Source: Punica granatum (taxonomy: Eukaryota; Streptophyta; Magnoliopsida; Myrtales; Lythraceae). From it: a stretch of DNA of 64,000 nucleotides. Position 1 is the first letter of the stretch; each line of letters starts with the position of its first letter. Shown piece after piece: positions 34,113-45,262 of the stretch. The stretch lies in contig NC_045131.1 in the NCBI RefSeq assembly GCF_007655135.1, positions 27,512,001 to 27,576,000 of the forward strand, in the 5' to 3' direction. The position numbers and the translations under genes were made by a program. A model generated the notes under the pieces. The model saw only the letters and a program-made list of their open reading frames with translations. It had not been told where the DNA came from and searched no databases.

Positions 34113-35010
34113 AAGTTAGGGAAAAAAACCATTTATAGTCCTCAACTTTTAACTGCTTTTTCATTTCCGTCCCAAACCTTTATTATTGTAGGATTTTGTC
34201 CTCAACGTTACTCGTTTTGTTCACTTTCATCCTACCATTTGATTTTCCGTCCAAATTTACAAATTTTCTATTTTATGTTAATAAAATCAATTTTCTGAAA
34301 ATGAAAAAAATACTAAAAAGCAAAAAAAAAAAGGGACAAAACAAGGACGCATTTTGGAGGTGGCAGGGGAGTTGATTCAGGGGAGAGGGAGTTGCCGACA
34401 GCGGCCACCCCTCCCCAAAGGTCGTTGCTGCTAATGACTCCCTCTTTATTTCGAATCAACGGAGATCTTATAGTGAGATCTTCATCAGTTCAAGGGGAAA
34501 GAGTTTTCGTATTCTGATGGCATTGCTCTTCATTTTCCCATTTTGATACACACTTACCTTTTCTTTAAGTTTTTTTTTGAGTATTTTTCTCCCATCATCA
34601 CAATCCAAAGCTACGAATCGCCATAAACAATAGTGGGATAAGAGAGCATGCACTCTCACTCTATCCAGTTTCAAGCAAAATTGTGACAGAGAGAGAGAGA
34701 GAGAGAGAAAGAGAGAGGGAAAGTGGTGCAGAGCAAATTTGGTGCTCTTTTTCACCTTGTTACCAGCCTCCACTGCTCTGTTTTCGCGACCCTTGACATT
34801 TTGGATTTTTATCATTACCTTTTTTTTCTAGTTTTCTAAAATTAGTTTTATTTAAAAAATAATTCAAAATCCGTAAGTTTTGATAGATAATTAAACGGTA
34901 GGACAAAAGTGAACAAAACCAGAAACGTTGAGGAAAAGATTGGACAAGAATAGGATGACAATGAAAAAGCAACTAAAGTTTGGGAACTAAAAATGCTTTT
35001 TCCTAATTCC
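34113..35010. mobile_element. Long-TIR (Mutator-like foldback) element, about 900 bp
   Basis: The arms 34113-34335 and about 34810-35010 are inverted copies of each other. The left reads TAACTGCTTTTTCATTTCCG ... TTTGTTCACTTTCATCCTACC; the right contains the corresponding complement (GGTAGGACAAAAGTGAACAAA and AATGAAAAAGCAACTAAAGT). The loop is about 480 bp, holds a (GA)n run at 34684-34718 and GC-rich text at 34355-34430, and has no coding. Arms of about 200 bp fit Mutator-like or foldback elements. I found no convincing target duplication. Confidence 0.7.
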
Positions 35011-35386
35011 CATACTTATAATAGAATTTGCCCACTACATCACATCTTGTAATTTAAAATTTGGTACTTTCATAAGGAGTAATCTCCATGCGGAATGGTC
35101 CATGCATTGGCGATACTCAGACAGTTTGGATCGGACTCCTTATGAGCTGAAGCGCTCGCTCTCTGAACGGGACTAATATTTGCTATGCAGAATGGGACGA
35201 GTGTAGTGTAACAACCATTTGCTCAGACTCGACGACTTGGTAGCTGCCCTGGCATCAGATTCTCAATGGCCGCATAGCTTGTATGATCTGGCTAATGACA
35301 TTACATGCTTGCTAAGTTAACTACTGCATAATTCATGTCAAGCCTGTCCTGGGGAAGCTGTTAGAGTAGCTCATAATCTAAATCTA

Positions 35387-36400
35387 CTAGAAAAAAGTAT
35401 GTGCTTCGCCGGGGATAGATTTCTTGAAGTAATTATACATCTTTCAGAATATTTTAAATTCAAAATTACTTGCCTCTTATTTTATTTGTAATATAATTTC
35501 ACCATATAATATATTTATAATTATACTCATAGTATATGAAAAATGCTATCTGATGATAGTAATGTTGAAAAATATAAAGAAAATATAATTCTTATGAAAA
35601 TTGCATTATTATGTGTAATATATATATATATATATATATATGTATATTAATTTCAACACATTAAAATATATATTCTTTGCAATAACTTCTTTGATTAATA
35701 TTTGCATAAAAAAAATTATTCTAGCACTTTATAAAAGTGCTATAAATAGATTTGATAGATTATAGATAGTATAAATACTTTTCTTCAATACTTGGAACTC
35801 AAGAAAGAATGAGAAAAAAAAAGTAATATAATAAAAATAAAAATAGGAGTAGATAAGAGGATCATGTGGGATTGTGTTGGTGCTACGAGGTAAAAGTGAA
35901 AACTATATCTATTGGTAGTGTAGATCGATTAGAGGGCATCTTTTAAACTCATTCTCTACTTTGTATTTTTTATCATTGAGAAAATAATATAAAATTTAAA
36001 ATAAATTATTTAGAGTTCTATTCCCATTCATTATCTAAATAAAATATAATTTGAAACCCAAAAAAAAATAATATTTTCATATCTCATAAATGATGTGGTT
36101 AATTTAAAAGAACTCTTTAGAATTCTTTTTAGTATACATAAGTACAGACAGATATTAATATAGATAAACTATATTAATTTGAAAATATCTTCTTTACAAT
36201 AGCTTCTTTAATTTACATTATCCATAAAAATTTTATTTTAGTATTTTCATAAAATTTTATAAAATCTTATAGCTTTCCTTTTTTACTACCAACACAATCC
36301 CATGAAATCCTCTAATATACTCCTTCCATTTTCATCATATTTATTTTATCATTTTTTTCTTGAGTTCCAAGTATGGAAGAAAAGATAATTTTTTTCTATG
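35387..36400 (-). mobile_element. Helitron-like 3' terminus and adjoining foldback
   Basis: On the minus strand a GC-rich stretch (CCCCGGCGAAGC, 35405-35416) is followed by ACATACTTTTTTCTAG, ending at 35387 next to T, as in a Helitron 3' end. Within the next kilobase, 35778-35884 and 36287-36384 are inverted copies: CTTGGAACTCAAGAAA faces its complement near 36360-36376, and GGGATTGTGTTGGT faces ACCAACACAATCCC. The loop is about 400 bp. No 5' TC end was set, so the outer limit is uncertain. Confidence 0.5.
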
Positions 36401-37159
36401 TAGATTTTAAGGAGACTTGCTCTTCACTTCATCCTCTATTATAAAATATATATATATATATAATAAAATAAAAAATCTGATCTCTTTATGCATGGACACC
36501 TTAGGAGAGCTTCTAAAAACTTTCTTTTAGCTTATAAAACTCCCCGCGCTTCGTGGCAGAAAATAATTTCATTTTATTATATAGAATATTAACTCCTCAG
36601 TAGCGACAAAACAAACTTACCCATGACGTATAAATATAAATTAATATGTTGCTCAATGATTAAATCAACGATAGTTAACAAATTTATAGAGAAATTAATA
36701 TAATTTGACATATCACATTATTTAGAAAATGTTCTTTGAATTACTATTTTAAATATCTTAATTTAGAAATTGGCAAAAAAGATCCTAAATTAGATACATT
36801 TATATATATTAAAAAAATTTATTAGATTAAATTCCTTAATAACTTTTTTCCGTGGACTCTTGAGTATTTTTTAATGTGATTGAATCTTGCAAAAGTTAAA
36901 CATAACTAAATTTATTGTTCAATATGAAATTCTCCTTATCGATATTTAAAAAAGTGTCATTAATTAAAAAGTAACTTACTTGAAAATTTAAATAATAGGT
37001 CTTAAAGTAGAAACCTATTACCATTTTGAAATATTAAATTATTAAAATCTCACCACCTAATCTTTATTTTTTAATATATATATATATATAAGATTTTTTA
37101 AATAAATTAAAACAATATATTTCTTTCATCCTTTGAATGGCATGTGGAGAGATATGAGA

Positions 37160-37201
37160 GCAAGTCCAGTGGCACCAAACTGGCATCGCCACTGGACTTG
37201 C
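37160..37201. repeat. Perfect 14-bp inverted repeat (hairpin)
   Basis: GCAAGTCCAGTGGC and GCCACTGGACTTGC face each other across a 14-base loop. It could be the end of a snap-back MITE. The stem is too short for a microRNA precursor. Confidence 0.7.
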
Positions 37202-37724
37202 TTCACTGTGGCGGCACTACCATGGGCAGTGCCAAGGGAAGTGCCGTTATAAATAATGTAATAATAAATAATTTAATTTGCCAAGTTTTATAATGATAAT
37301 TAGTGTTATAAATTTAGTTTTCCAATTTTTATAATTATGATTAGTTTTATAAAATTAATATAATAAAAATGATAAAATTAACTTCCTTTTTTGTGTTAGA
37401 GCAAAGCAACATGGTCTTTCTTGGGTTTGGTATGGACCATGCTTTCCTCCTGTCCTTGCGGACCTCTTTTCCGTCCCGCTCATGTATCTTTTCCTCTTGA
37501 ATTTCAATAAAACATTACACCAAAAGAAAAAATGCGAAGCTTCCATCAGTGTGAATATTGGACCAAATCAAAAATCTAATTTTCCCTTATTAATGTAATC
37601 AATTTTTCATTTTTTTTTCCCGACATGAAAGTTGTCTAGGACTGTTGGTAATGCAGTTTTCCATGAGAAATGTCAATTTGGAATTTAGGTTAGGCCGGCA
37701 TGCAATGATTTTTTTTTAAACTAT

Positions 37725-37868
37725 GGTATCCAAAAGTTAATGAATCTCGACTAATTCAGTTCGAATTAGATCGATTCGCTGGAAGTAAAACTTTCACAAT
37801 ATGAATTTTTTTTAGTCATAAAATTTAAAAATTTTAATTAGAAAAATAAGTATTGAATTATTCGAACT
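37725..37868 (-). repeat. tRNA-derived SINE-like repeat, copy c
   Basis: Shares CTCGACTAATTCAGTTCGAA with copy a (there CTCCGACTAATTCAATTCGA), followed by a matching AAACTTTCACAAT block and an AT-rich end with TATTGAATTATTCGAAC. The tRNA-like head is strongly decayed. Confidence 0.45.
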
Positions 37869-37869
37869 A

Positions 37870-40660
37870 TTTACCGTAGTTAATGGATCTCTTTTGGAAA
37901 GAAGAAGGGGGGGTGGAAGATACGATAGATTACTGAATTTGTCTCTTTTGGGAAGCTTCCACTCACCTGCACAAATGGATGTCCGACAGATATCAAGGGA
38001 TAATTCTTGGTATCTGTGACTGAATTTTCGGTCTCCTTCCAATACAAAATCCCAAAATAAATAAATAAATAAATATATATATATATATATAATTTAGATT
38101 TTGTATAAATTAAATAATTTTGTACAACAAGTCTTGGGAATTTGTATTTAGGGATGACTGAATATTTTCAGTCATGTAATCCAAGAATTTCCTGATATAA
38201 AGTAATAAACTGCCCTAAATATGCGGAGAAGGAGTAAAATGTGTTTCATATGGACTGATTTCCACGAAGTTATTACACAATTTCCAAGTTCATGGCATTA
38301 TATGCCTTTATGAAATCCTGAGCCTGTCCTAGGTTGGTGATGTTTTCATCTAGCATGTCATGTTATCTCCTGCAGTTGAAATATCCCGCGCATAGCATGG
38401 AACGTTTATTTAGTTAGTTCACAATATCAGATTCACATAAAATATTAAGTGCAAGTATACAAACCTCATTTTGCATTTGATCTTAATACAATATTTTACT
38501 TTTTATGTGATCTTAATTCATGGAATTAGTATCTTATGCTTTATCTTTTTGAAAATTCCATGTATAGTTACATCAGAAAAAAAATCCGTGTATGGTTATT
38601 TTGCATACTATTCAATGTGAATTACTTAGTAAATTGTTGCTTATAATAAGTTAAAATATTTCACTAATCTACTGTTATTAAAATGGATTAAAAAGATAAT
38701 CATAAGATTATCTAATTTTTAAAATTTATATTGTCATGCAATATTACGATTAACAATAATTTCAAAGAAATTAGAAACACATAGTATTAGCAAATAAAAA
38801 AGTTTCATGAAATTTGAGTTTAAGTCCTGTATTTCATATACTGTTGGTTCTTACTCTCATTATTTTCAATTTCCTTGTAACTTCTTGTCATTTCATAACA
38901 TTTCAATCCAGATGCAACTAATTACATGAACTCGATTTTATTTAACTTATTAGTATATTTTATAATCATTTTTATGATGATTTTTCCTTTTAATTTTTTT
39001 TATTTCAATTTCAATTTGAAAATTCAATTGTGAAAAATATAATTGGAGGAATCATTTCTCATTCATTTTATCTTGTTAAAATACTTTTAATTATCCATTA
39101 TTTTATTTGAAATTTCTTTTAAGTATAATTATAAAGAAATTTAAATAACATTTGATACATATTTGGTGCATCAATTCTAATTCATTTGATTTAAATTCAT
39201 ATTATACCTCTTAAGGCTACATATTTGGCGCATTGTAACTGGGATACGTAATATCAATTATTTTGTTTGTTTATTTATCCGTAATAGATATCAAGCTCCC
39301 CTTTAATAAAGATCAGTTGCCTCGTGTTGAATTTAAAGTGGGCTATTAGTTGAACTTGGGCTTCTATAGTTTAAACGGCCCAGGAACTCCTCTAAAAGGG
39401 CTCCAGGTTAGTTTTCAAACCTAAAAGGTGAAAATTTTCTGATTTCTGCGGATCACATTTGCATATGACAAGATATGAACGCTCTCGGCACTTGAAAATT
39501 CAGGAGGAAAAATTCGATATTTAGATAGTAATTTTTTTTTATTCATAGTAAATGATTGTTGTAGATAACAATACTGGAGAGCACCTTGCTTTGCACAAAG
39601 CCACCTATTAAAAAAACTCTCACTAATTTAATCACGAGAATGTGACTCAATTGTAAACTGAACTTTCAGCAGGCAAAATTTATCTATTATGTAGTATTTT
39701 GTTCACTAGAAATACCTCGTGACCAATTTAAAACTGATACTCGAATATGATTAGTTCATTCAACCCGTTAGGCTGAGGATACTTACGATATCGTCCAAAA
39801 AAAAACACTACTCAAGAATCACTCAGGTCAAGGCGAAGTAAAAACTTTAGCAGAGTAAAATCCATAATGGCACAGCTAATGAAGGCGTCATTATCTGATA
39901 TCTGCATCATATCAATAGTCTCGAGGCATGTATATACATACTTAATATATAATTAACCATATTACATGCGTGCTTGTTAACTATAATTTTTCACTTTTAA
40001 GAGAAGCTGTTACGCTTAGAAGCCAATAGGAAAATGAGAAATAAAGGACACGGACGTCAGAGTAATGACAATTGAAATCGAAACTTGTTTGCCCATGTGC
40101 TAATTTTAGTTTTAAGCAAAGATAAGATAATGTATTGCATGTAAAATATACCAGATTATGTTTCGTTTGGCAATGCTAACTTTCCTTCACTCGTCACTAA
40201 CTATTACTAATCTATATGATGGGCTTTTATTCTTAAGCCAGCCCAAGATAGATAGCCTTTGCTCTCTACTACCTCTCCCCAGTGAATGAACGTACTAAAA
40301 TTGAGCATAACGCTTCCACATTTGAGTTGACAACGATGAGATTAACACATGTATCGTCATATGCTATTTTCCACTCATATATCGTATTAATCTGTTGAAT
40401 CCAGAACATCTGTTTCTTTTATATTTTCTTAACATTTGATTGAAATTTACACATGCCATCTTGATGTGATAATCTCACCTAATATTTTCTTGTGCAGAAT
40501 TGGTATATTTCATTTGTGTTACTCTTCTAACTTGCAGTTGAACGACTCATGACTCAATTATGCCTGAAATTCATTATTCAGAGAGGACTATTTCTCTTAA
40601 TGCTGTTGAACTCCTCGATACATTGGTTTGTGGTAAGTAATCTCACAATCCCCTTTCATT
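37870..40660. other. Long AT-rich intergenic stretch, no gene seen
   Basis: No frame longer than about 80 codons and no recognisable repeat ends. A (TA)n run lies at 38070-38090. Confidence 0.5.
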
Positions 40661-40762
40661 CACTACAAAACCAAACAGCGGAAATATGAACAATTACAGA
40701 ATAAACTGTTGGAATAGAGAGATATGTACTAACCTATTTATGAACCATTTGTTATATATATG

Positions 40763-40803
<41 letters not shown>

Positions 40804-41175
40804 TACTATTTGGGTTATATCGACGGTCAAAATCCAATGGAAGAGACTTTTATTAGCGAGACTTTATCAATGAATGTATATGATGATATGTGCTGGAATA
40901 GATTTACGAGGCTCTATCTTCATCAATCAATAAGTGTTAGGAAAAATCTCGTTGGTAAAAGCTCTTTCCATCAAATTTCGACTGTTGGTATAGCCAGAAG
41001 ACTTATCCCAACAGACGACAATATATACTTCTCAAGATAACTCCGTTAGTAAGATATGCATGTATGCAAAATAGTTCATATATAAATGTGTTAGTACAGA
41101 TCTTTCTATTCCAACAGCTATTATATAATTATAATGGTATAAATTTCTGTTGATATGTATTACTTTTTTGTAGTG
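40661..41175. mobile_element. 515-bp CACTA mini-element
   Basis: Starts CACTACAAAACC and ends CTTTTTTGTAGTG, a 10-bp perfect terminal inverted repeat CACTACAAAA. Subterminal copies of a short word sit near each end in opposite orientation: TGTTGGAATAGA (about 40708) and TCTATTCCAACA (about 41104); TGTTGG or CCAACA also occur inside. It contains a (TA)n run at 40763-40799. The 3-bp flanks are ATT and GTT, differing at one base. The 80-codon frame at 40798 inside it is not a gene. Deletion derivatives like this need transposase from elsewhere. Confidence 0.75.
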
Positions 41176-41439
41176 GTTTATCATTTACATAATTCATGGC
41201 TTCCTATATCAGAACAATATTTTCATTTCGGAGTAAATATTCTTTGAACAAAGTCTACTTAAATATTCATTTTTCAGAATCAAAGGAGTTGAGAAATCCC
41301 GACTTCTTGACTTCTTAAATACAAGAAAGCCGGAGCCGGAAGGTCCGGCCAGCCACTGGATGCTCTACGTATTCACTTCAATAGTTTCTCAAACATAGTC
41401 GAGGAACAAAATAAATTTCTTTTTTTTCTCGGTATACAC

Positions 41440-41588
41440 ACCTGATATCCAGAAGTGCAATAGTGTCCGACTAATTTAGGTATGAGTTCACAAATAAGGA
41501 ATAAAGCTCTACTAGTTGTGAATTCTCTTCATTTACTAAACTCAAATTCGAGATTTTATTTTAAAAAAAATATTGAATCATTTAAATA
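41440..41588 (-). repeat. tRNA-derived SINE-like repeat, copy d
   Basis: Plus-strand text CCTGATATCCAGAAGTGCAA and GTCCGACTAATTTAG matches copy a (CCTGATATCTGGAAGTTCAA and GCTCCGACTAATTC). The end ATATTGAATCATTTAAA corresponds to the tRNA-like head of copy a. Confidence 0.55.
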
Positions 41589-41868
41589 ATAATATTGCTT
41601 AAATAGATTCCTCTTTTGATTCCCCTCTAGTTTGATGCCTTGAAATCTCCGAAACCTCTTCAAATCCAAAACAGAATCCGACACTCCAAGAGACAATAAC
41701 CCACCAAAAAATTAATATTCAATTACAAAACCAATGATTAGGCCAATCAATAGCACATAACGAGAAACCCTAATCTAGATTTTACCAAACATTGCCAATT
41801 CGATATGATCAACCCATTAATTTCCTTGTGCTCTCCGTCATGAAACAAACCTCTATATCTATTGCAGT

Positions 41869-41878
41869 ACCTTTATAT
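41869..41878 (+). promoter_or_regulatory. Candidate TATA box of the Kelch gene
   Basis: CTTTATATGA lies about 90 bases before the ATG at 41966. The spacing is plausible for a short leader. This is weak evidence. Confidence 0.3.
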
Positions 41879-41965
41879 GACATTTCTCCTTTTGGCCATC
41901 CCATGATAAACCATCAATATTAGCGTGCAATATTTGATCACTGTCCTGCCTCCCCAAACGGGCCA

Positions 41966-43099
41966 ATGGGTTCTCTCCCCTCACTGCCGAGACCGGCAAC
42001 ACCGCCACCATTGACAGGATTGGACGTCTCCAGCTACAGGGTTTATGCCTCGTTCTGCATGAGGGAGCCAACATCGGATGCCAGCATCTCTAACTGGATA
42101 GAATGCTATGATCCATGTGGCAACACATGGACTCAAGTCACCTCGATTCCTGGCATAATCGATCAACACGTCCTGAAGGGCTTCGCCATGGTCTCAGTTG
42201 GGGATTGGCTTTATGTAATTGGCGGGCAGCTGTGCCGGAAGGAGATGGCTCATGTCTCTGACGAACTAGCTGACTTGGTTGATGTCAAGGGAGAAGTACT
42301 ATCATCTGTCTGGTGTTACAATGTCCGGACGGACCACTGGTCGAAATGCGCAGCACTGAGGATGCCACGGTCCGACTTCGCGTGTACAGTTTGTGACGGT
42401 AAGATCTATGTTGCTGGGGGCCAGTCCCCTCAATGTAGTGCCAGGGGAATTTCCAGCACGGAGGTGTACGATCCCGCCCTGGATGAATGGACCTCTCTAC
42501 CTAACATGAACACAGTTAGGTACAAATGTGTGGGGGTCACTTGGCAGGGAAAAATTCACGTGGTCGGGGGATTCGCGGAGAGGCTGGACTCCGACAGAGC
42601 ATTACCTTTCATGGTGGAGCGGAGCTCGGCGGAGGTGTACGACCCAAGGACCGGGAGATGGGAACTGATGGCAAAGATGTGGCAGTTAGACGTGCCACCA
42701 AACCAAATTGTCCCGGTGGAAGGGAGGTTGTTCAGCTCTGGTGATTGCCTCAAGGCGTGGAAGGGACATATCGAGGCCTACGACGATAAGCTGAACATAT
42801 GGAACGTAGTGCGAGGGTCCCATCTAAGGACTCTGTCGCTCCCAATAGCCAGCACATCCAATGGTCATGACAGTGAGAATTCACCACAAGTCCAACAACT
42901 ATACCTAACTATGGCGCATATTAGGACTCATTTGTATTTCTTGGCGGGTTACCGGACCCAAGAATCTCCCAAAACAGTTTCAATGGTTCACGTGTTCGAC
43001 ACATCAGCAACCAGCAACGGGTGGAAGAGTTTTGAGCCGATATTAGAGGACGTCGAGAAGGAGTTATGCAGTCATTGTTGTGTGGTTCAACTCTTGTGA
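41966..43099 (+). CDS. Kelch-repeat protein
   Basis: An uninterrupted, intronless frame of 377 residues. Kelch beta-propeller blades are visible from the paired glycines and the following Y-x-P...W pattern: I-G-G at 85-87, A-G-G at 150-152 followed by E-V-Y-D-P and W-T-S-L-P, V-G-G at 200-202 followed by E-V-Y-D-P and W-E-L, and a diverged F-L-A-G-Y at 325-329. No F-box is visible in the first 45 residues and no catalytic domain elsewhere, so it is a Kelch-only protein. In plants such proteins mostly act as protein-binding partners, often as substrate receptors or regulators, but the partner cannot be read from sequence. ATG 41966 is the first in frame and gives a short Pro-rich N-terminus. 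GC content rises over the frame, as in the lipase gene. A foldback element inserted about 280 bases downstream. Confidence 0.88.
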   Translation: MGSLPSLPRPATPPPLTGLDVSSYRVYASFCMREPTSDASISNWIECYDPCGNTWTQVTSIPGIIDQHVLKGFAMVSVGDWLYVIGGQLCRKEMAHVSDELADLVDVKGEVLSSVWCYNVRTDHWSKCAALRMPRSDFACTVCDGKIYVAGGQSPQCSARGISSTEVYDPALDEWTSLPNMNTVRYKCVGVTWQGKIHVVGGFAERLDSDRALPFMVERSSAEVYDPRTGRWELMAKMWQLDVPPNQIVPVEGRLFSSGDCLKAWKGHIEAYDDKLNIWNVVRGSHLRTLSLPIASTSNGHDSENSPQVQQLYLTMAHIRTHLYFLAGYRTQESPKTVSMVHVFDTSATSNGWKSFEPILEDVEKELCSHCCVVQLL

Positions 43100-43378
43100 T
43101 CCTACACCTTAACAAAATGGCTTGGTATATGTTTTTACTTGTGCTGGCAATAATGGTACCTGTACCTAGGTCTCTTGGGTCCCTGATAACTTATTAGAGG
43201 CTGTGGACAGGTGCAACACGATCCGAAGTTTTGCTTACATTGTAATTGAAAAAAGTTAAGAGACCATAGCATATTGTAATTTTGATTACACGTATAGTTG
43301 TACTAGCCCATGACCACATGATTGATTCCGGTCAATGTAACTCGAGAAATTAACGACAACACTCTAAATATAAACAAT

Positions 43379-43917
43379 GGGTAAATTGCATTGATAGTCC
43401 AAAAAGTTTTACAAATATTTCAATATAGTACAAAAAGTTTTTTTTGCTACTTGATGGTACAAAATGTTTCAAAATTGTTTCAGTATAGTACAAACCGTCA
43501 TCTCGCCATTGACGCCGTCAAGCTGTCTTTTACAAGATCTGAGAATTTTGCATCATCATGTAACTTACATAAAAATGTTTCAAAGTTGTTTCAGTATAGT
43601 ACAAACCGTCATCTCGCCATTAACGCCGTCAAGCCGTCTTTTGCAAGATCTGAAAATTTTGCATCATCATGTAACTTACATAAAATTTTTTGTACTATTA
43701 AGTTACAACTTCAAAACATTTTGTACCATCATGTAACGTCCCAAAAAAACCGATTTTGCACCATCAGCGTCGGCTTGATGGCGTCAATGGCAAGATAACG
43801 GTTTGTACTATACTGAAATAATTTTGAAACATTTTGTACCATCAAGTAGCAAAAAAAACTTTCTGTACCATATTGAAATATTTGTAAAACTTTTTGGACC
43901 ACCAATGTAATTTACCC
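43379..43917. mobile_element. 539-bp foldback (Mutator-like) element with 10-bp target duplication
   Basis: Begins GGGTAAATTGCATTGATAGT and ends with the near-complement (CACCAATGTAATTTACCC). The inverted arms are about 150 bp: GCTACTTGATGGTACAAAATG on the left faces CATTTTGTACCATCAAGTAGC on the right. The direct repeat TATAAACAAT flanks it at 43369-43378 and 43918-43927. Inside, a unit of about 111 bp is tandemly duplicated (43468-43577 and 43578-43688). The frames of 90 and 135 codons that cross it are products of this repetition. Confidence 0.9.
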
Positions 43918-44085
43918 TATAAACAATATATATAACGTAGAATAACAAAATGTCTACAAATATTATACTGTCGTGGAACACCGTTACTACACTCGCGCGC
44001 TCTCCTAACTATTAGAGCCTAATTCCATGGAAAATTCTAAAAACAACAAACTTTATGATGAAAAGGGAAATGAAATTTCAGAGAG

Positions 44086-44102
44086 ATAGAGAGAGAGAGA
44101 GA
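44086..44102. repeat. (GA)n microsatellite
   Basis: AGAGATAGAGAGAGAGAGAG-type run just before the pseudogene fragment at 44105. Confidence 0.7.
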
Positions 44103-44104
44103 TT

Positions 44105-44527
44105 GAAGAGAATACTGGTGGCTCTGACAAAGGTGAGCAAGAAGTAGAAGCCGAAGACGGTGAGCTTCGGGGCAGACTTGGACTTAGTGATGAAGTAGAG
44201 GAAGCCCAGGTAAGGGAATAGGGAGAAGGTGAAGAGTTATGAAGCTATGCTCTCCGAATCAATGTTGGGGGCCCACAGCTCCACAAGAAACAACGAATTG
44301 CGCATAACCCCTCCTCCCCTTCTTCCTTCCGGCGGGTATCTGAAACTCTCAAAGAAACTGAGCTCTTTGGGTTCTCGAAATCGGTTCGATGGTGGGTTCT
44401 GCTGGAAAGAGACTTTAACAGAGGAAGGAAGGGGAAGAAGCTGAAGGGACGGCAATAGCGGGGATCTTCCACGAAGGTAGTTGCAGACAAGTTGGGTATC
44501 CACCTCTTGTTGGCGGATACTTTCCAC
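44105..44527 (-). pseudogene. Fragment of a membrane-protein gene (broken)
   Basis: On the minus strand, 44236-44105 reads as a hydrophobic stretch containing F-S-L-F-P-Y-L-G-F-L-Y-F, then K-S-A-P-K-L, then F-G-F-Y-F-L-L-T-F-V. It has the look of a conserved two-segment membrane domain; I believe plastid proteins with this motif exist but cannot name one with certainty. The same frame upstream (44527-44240) reads A-P-N-I-D-S-E-S-I-A and is cut by TAA at 44237-44239. Another frame of 44673-44245 has a basic, Ser-rich stretch like a transit peptide, which would require a frameshift. After 44105 the sequence runs into a (GA)n tract. I take this as a truncated pseudogene. An unusual spliced gene is less likely. 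Confidence 0.45.
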
Positions 44528-44754
44528 GAAGGCCAGTATCCACCTCTTATTAGTTTGTGGTCTTTATTTGAATAAATAAGAATCGATCTTTTCTGCTCAT
44601 GACGGCTCAAGAAAGTATAATACATATGTATATATGAGTTTTTTTTAATTACAAGTAGAATATTACGATTCACGATTCGATTTTACGATTCATGATTTCA
44701 CGATTTCATGACCCTCGATCGATTCTAGATAGAATCGGGATTCTGACAACCTTG

Positions 44755-45262
44755 GAGATACCACAACCTATCAGCTCAAGCTTTTGGGTTAGAGATGGGC
44801 GCAATCACTTATAGACCTAGTGAAATTTTACATGGTATCATAGCGGGTTTTGCTTTCGCAAGCTCGTGTAGGCTCACATCGAGCCAAGTCTAGTTCTGAG
44901 ATAGCCAAATTGCGTCTCATCTTAGTCCAATCCACATCTGGCCTCATTATCAATTATTCCTCCTCCCCTCGCCTGAGGTGCAAGAAGAAGTCCACGTCGT
45001 GGTTGAGTCCCGAGCACGAAAGTCTAGTCTCGGCTCGTACTCATTTCTTGAGGGCGGATGTCCAAGTCCACGTGACACGTGTAAGTGAAGTATGAAAGCC
45101 ATACGTTGTCACGTGAAAGCTGGTGTTAATACATATTGTCTCACATAGAAAAATTAAAGAGAAATCAACGAGTTTATAAGTGATTGGCTACCACAATCTA
45201 TCAGTTCAAGCTCTTGAACTGAAGATGGGTCCAATGACTTATACGTCTAATGAAATTTTACA
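44755..45262 (+). mobile_element. TRIM retrotransposon, 5' LTR truncated
   Basis: The 3' LTR is 45124-45262 (139 bp, TGTTAATACATATTG ... GAAATTTTACA). The end of the 5' LTR is recognisable at 44755-44832 (CCACAACCTATCAGCTCAAG ... TGAAATTTTACA). Directly after it, TGGTATCATAGCGGG (44833-44847) is a primer-binding site for initiator tRNA-Met with one change from the usual TGGTATCAGAGC. The inside is under 300 bp and codes for nothing, which defines a TRIM. A solo LTR of the same family and the same length (139 bp) lies at 59837-59975, inverted. The 5' LTR start is lost. Confidence 0.78.

Noticed and set aside
37371..37546. Possible LINE 3' end (text like TTGAATTTCAATAAAACATT)
   Set aside because: No reverse-transcriptase motif or target duplication could be seen; similarity rests on a few bases.
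41160..41175. Poly-T before TAGTG taken as a terminator
   Set aside because: It is the terminal inverted repeat of the CACTA mini-element.
43391..43798. 135-codon frame with internal protein repeats
   Set aside because: The protein repeats come from the tandem duplication inside the foldback element; the frame is bounded by its inverted arms.
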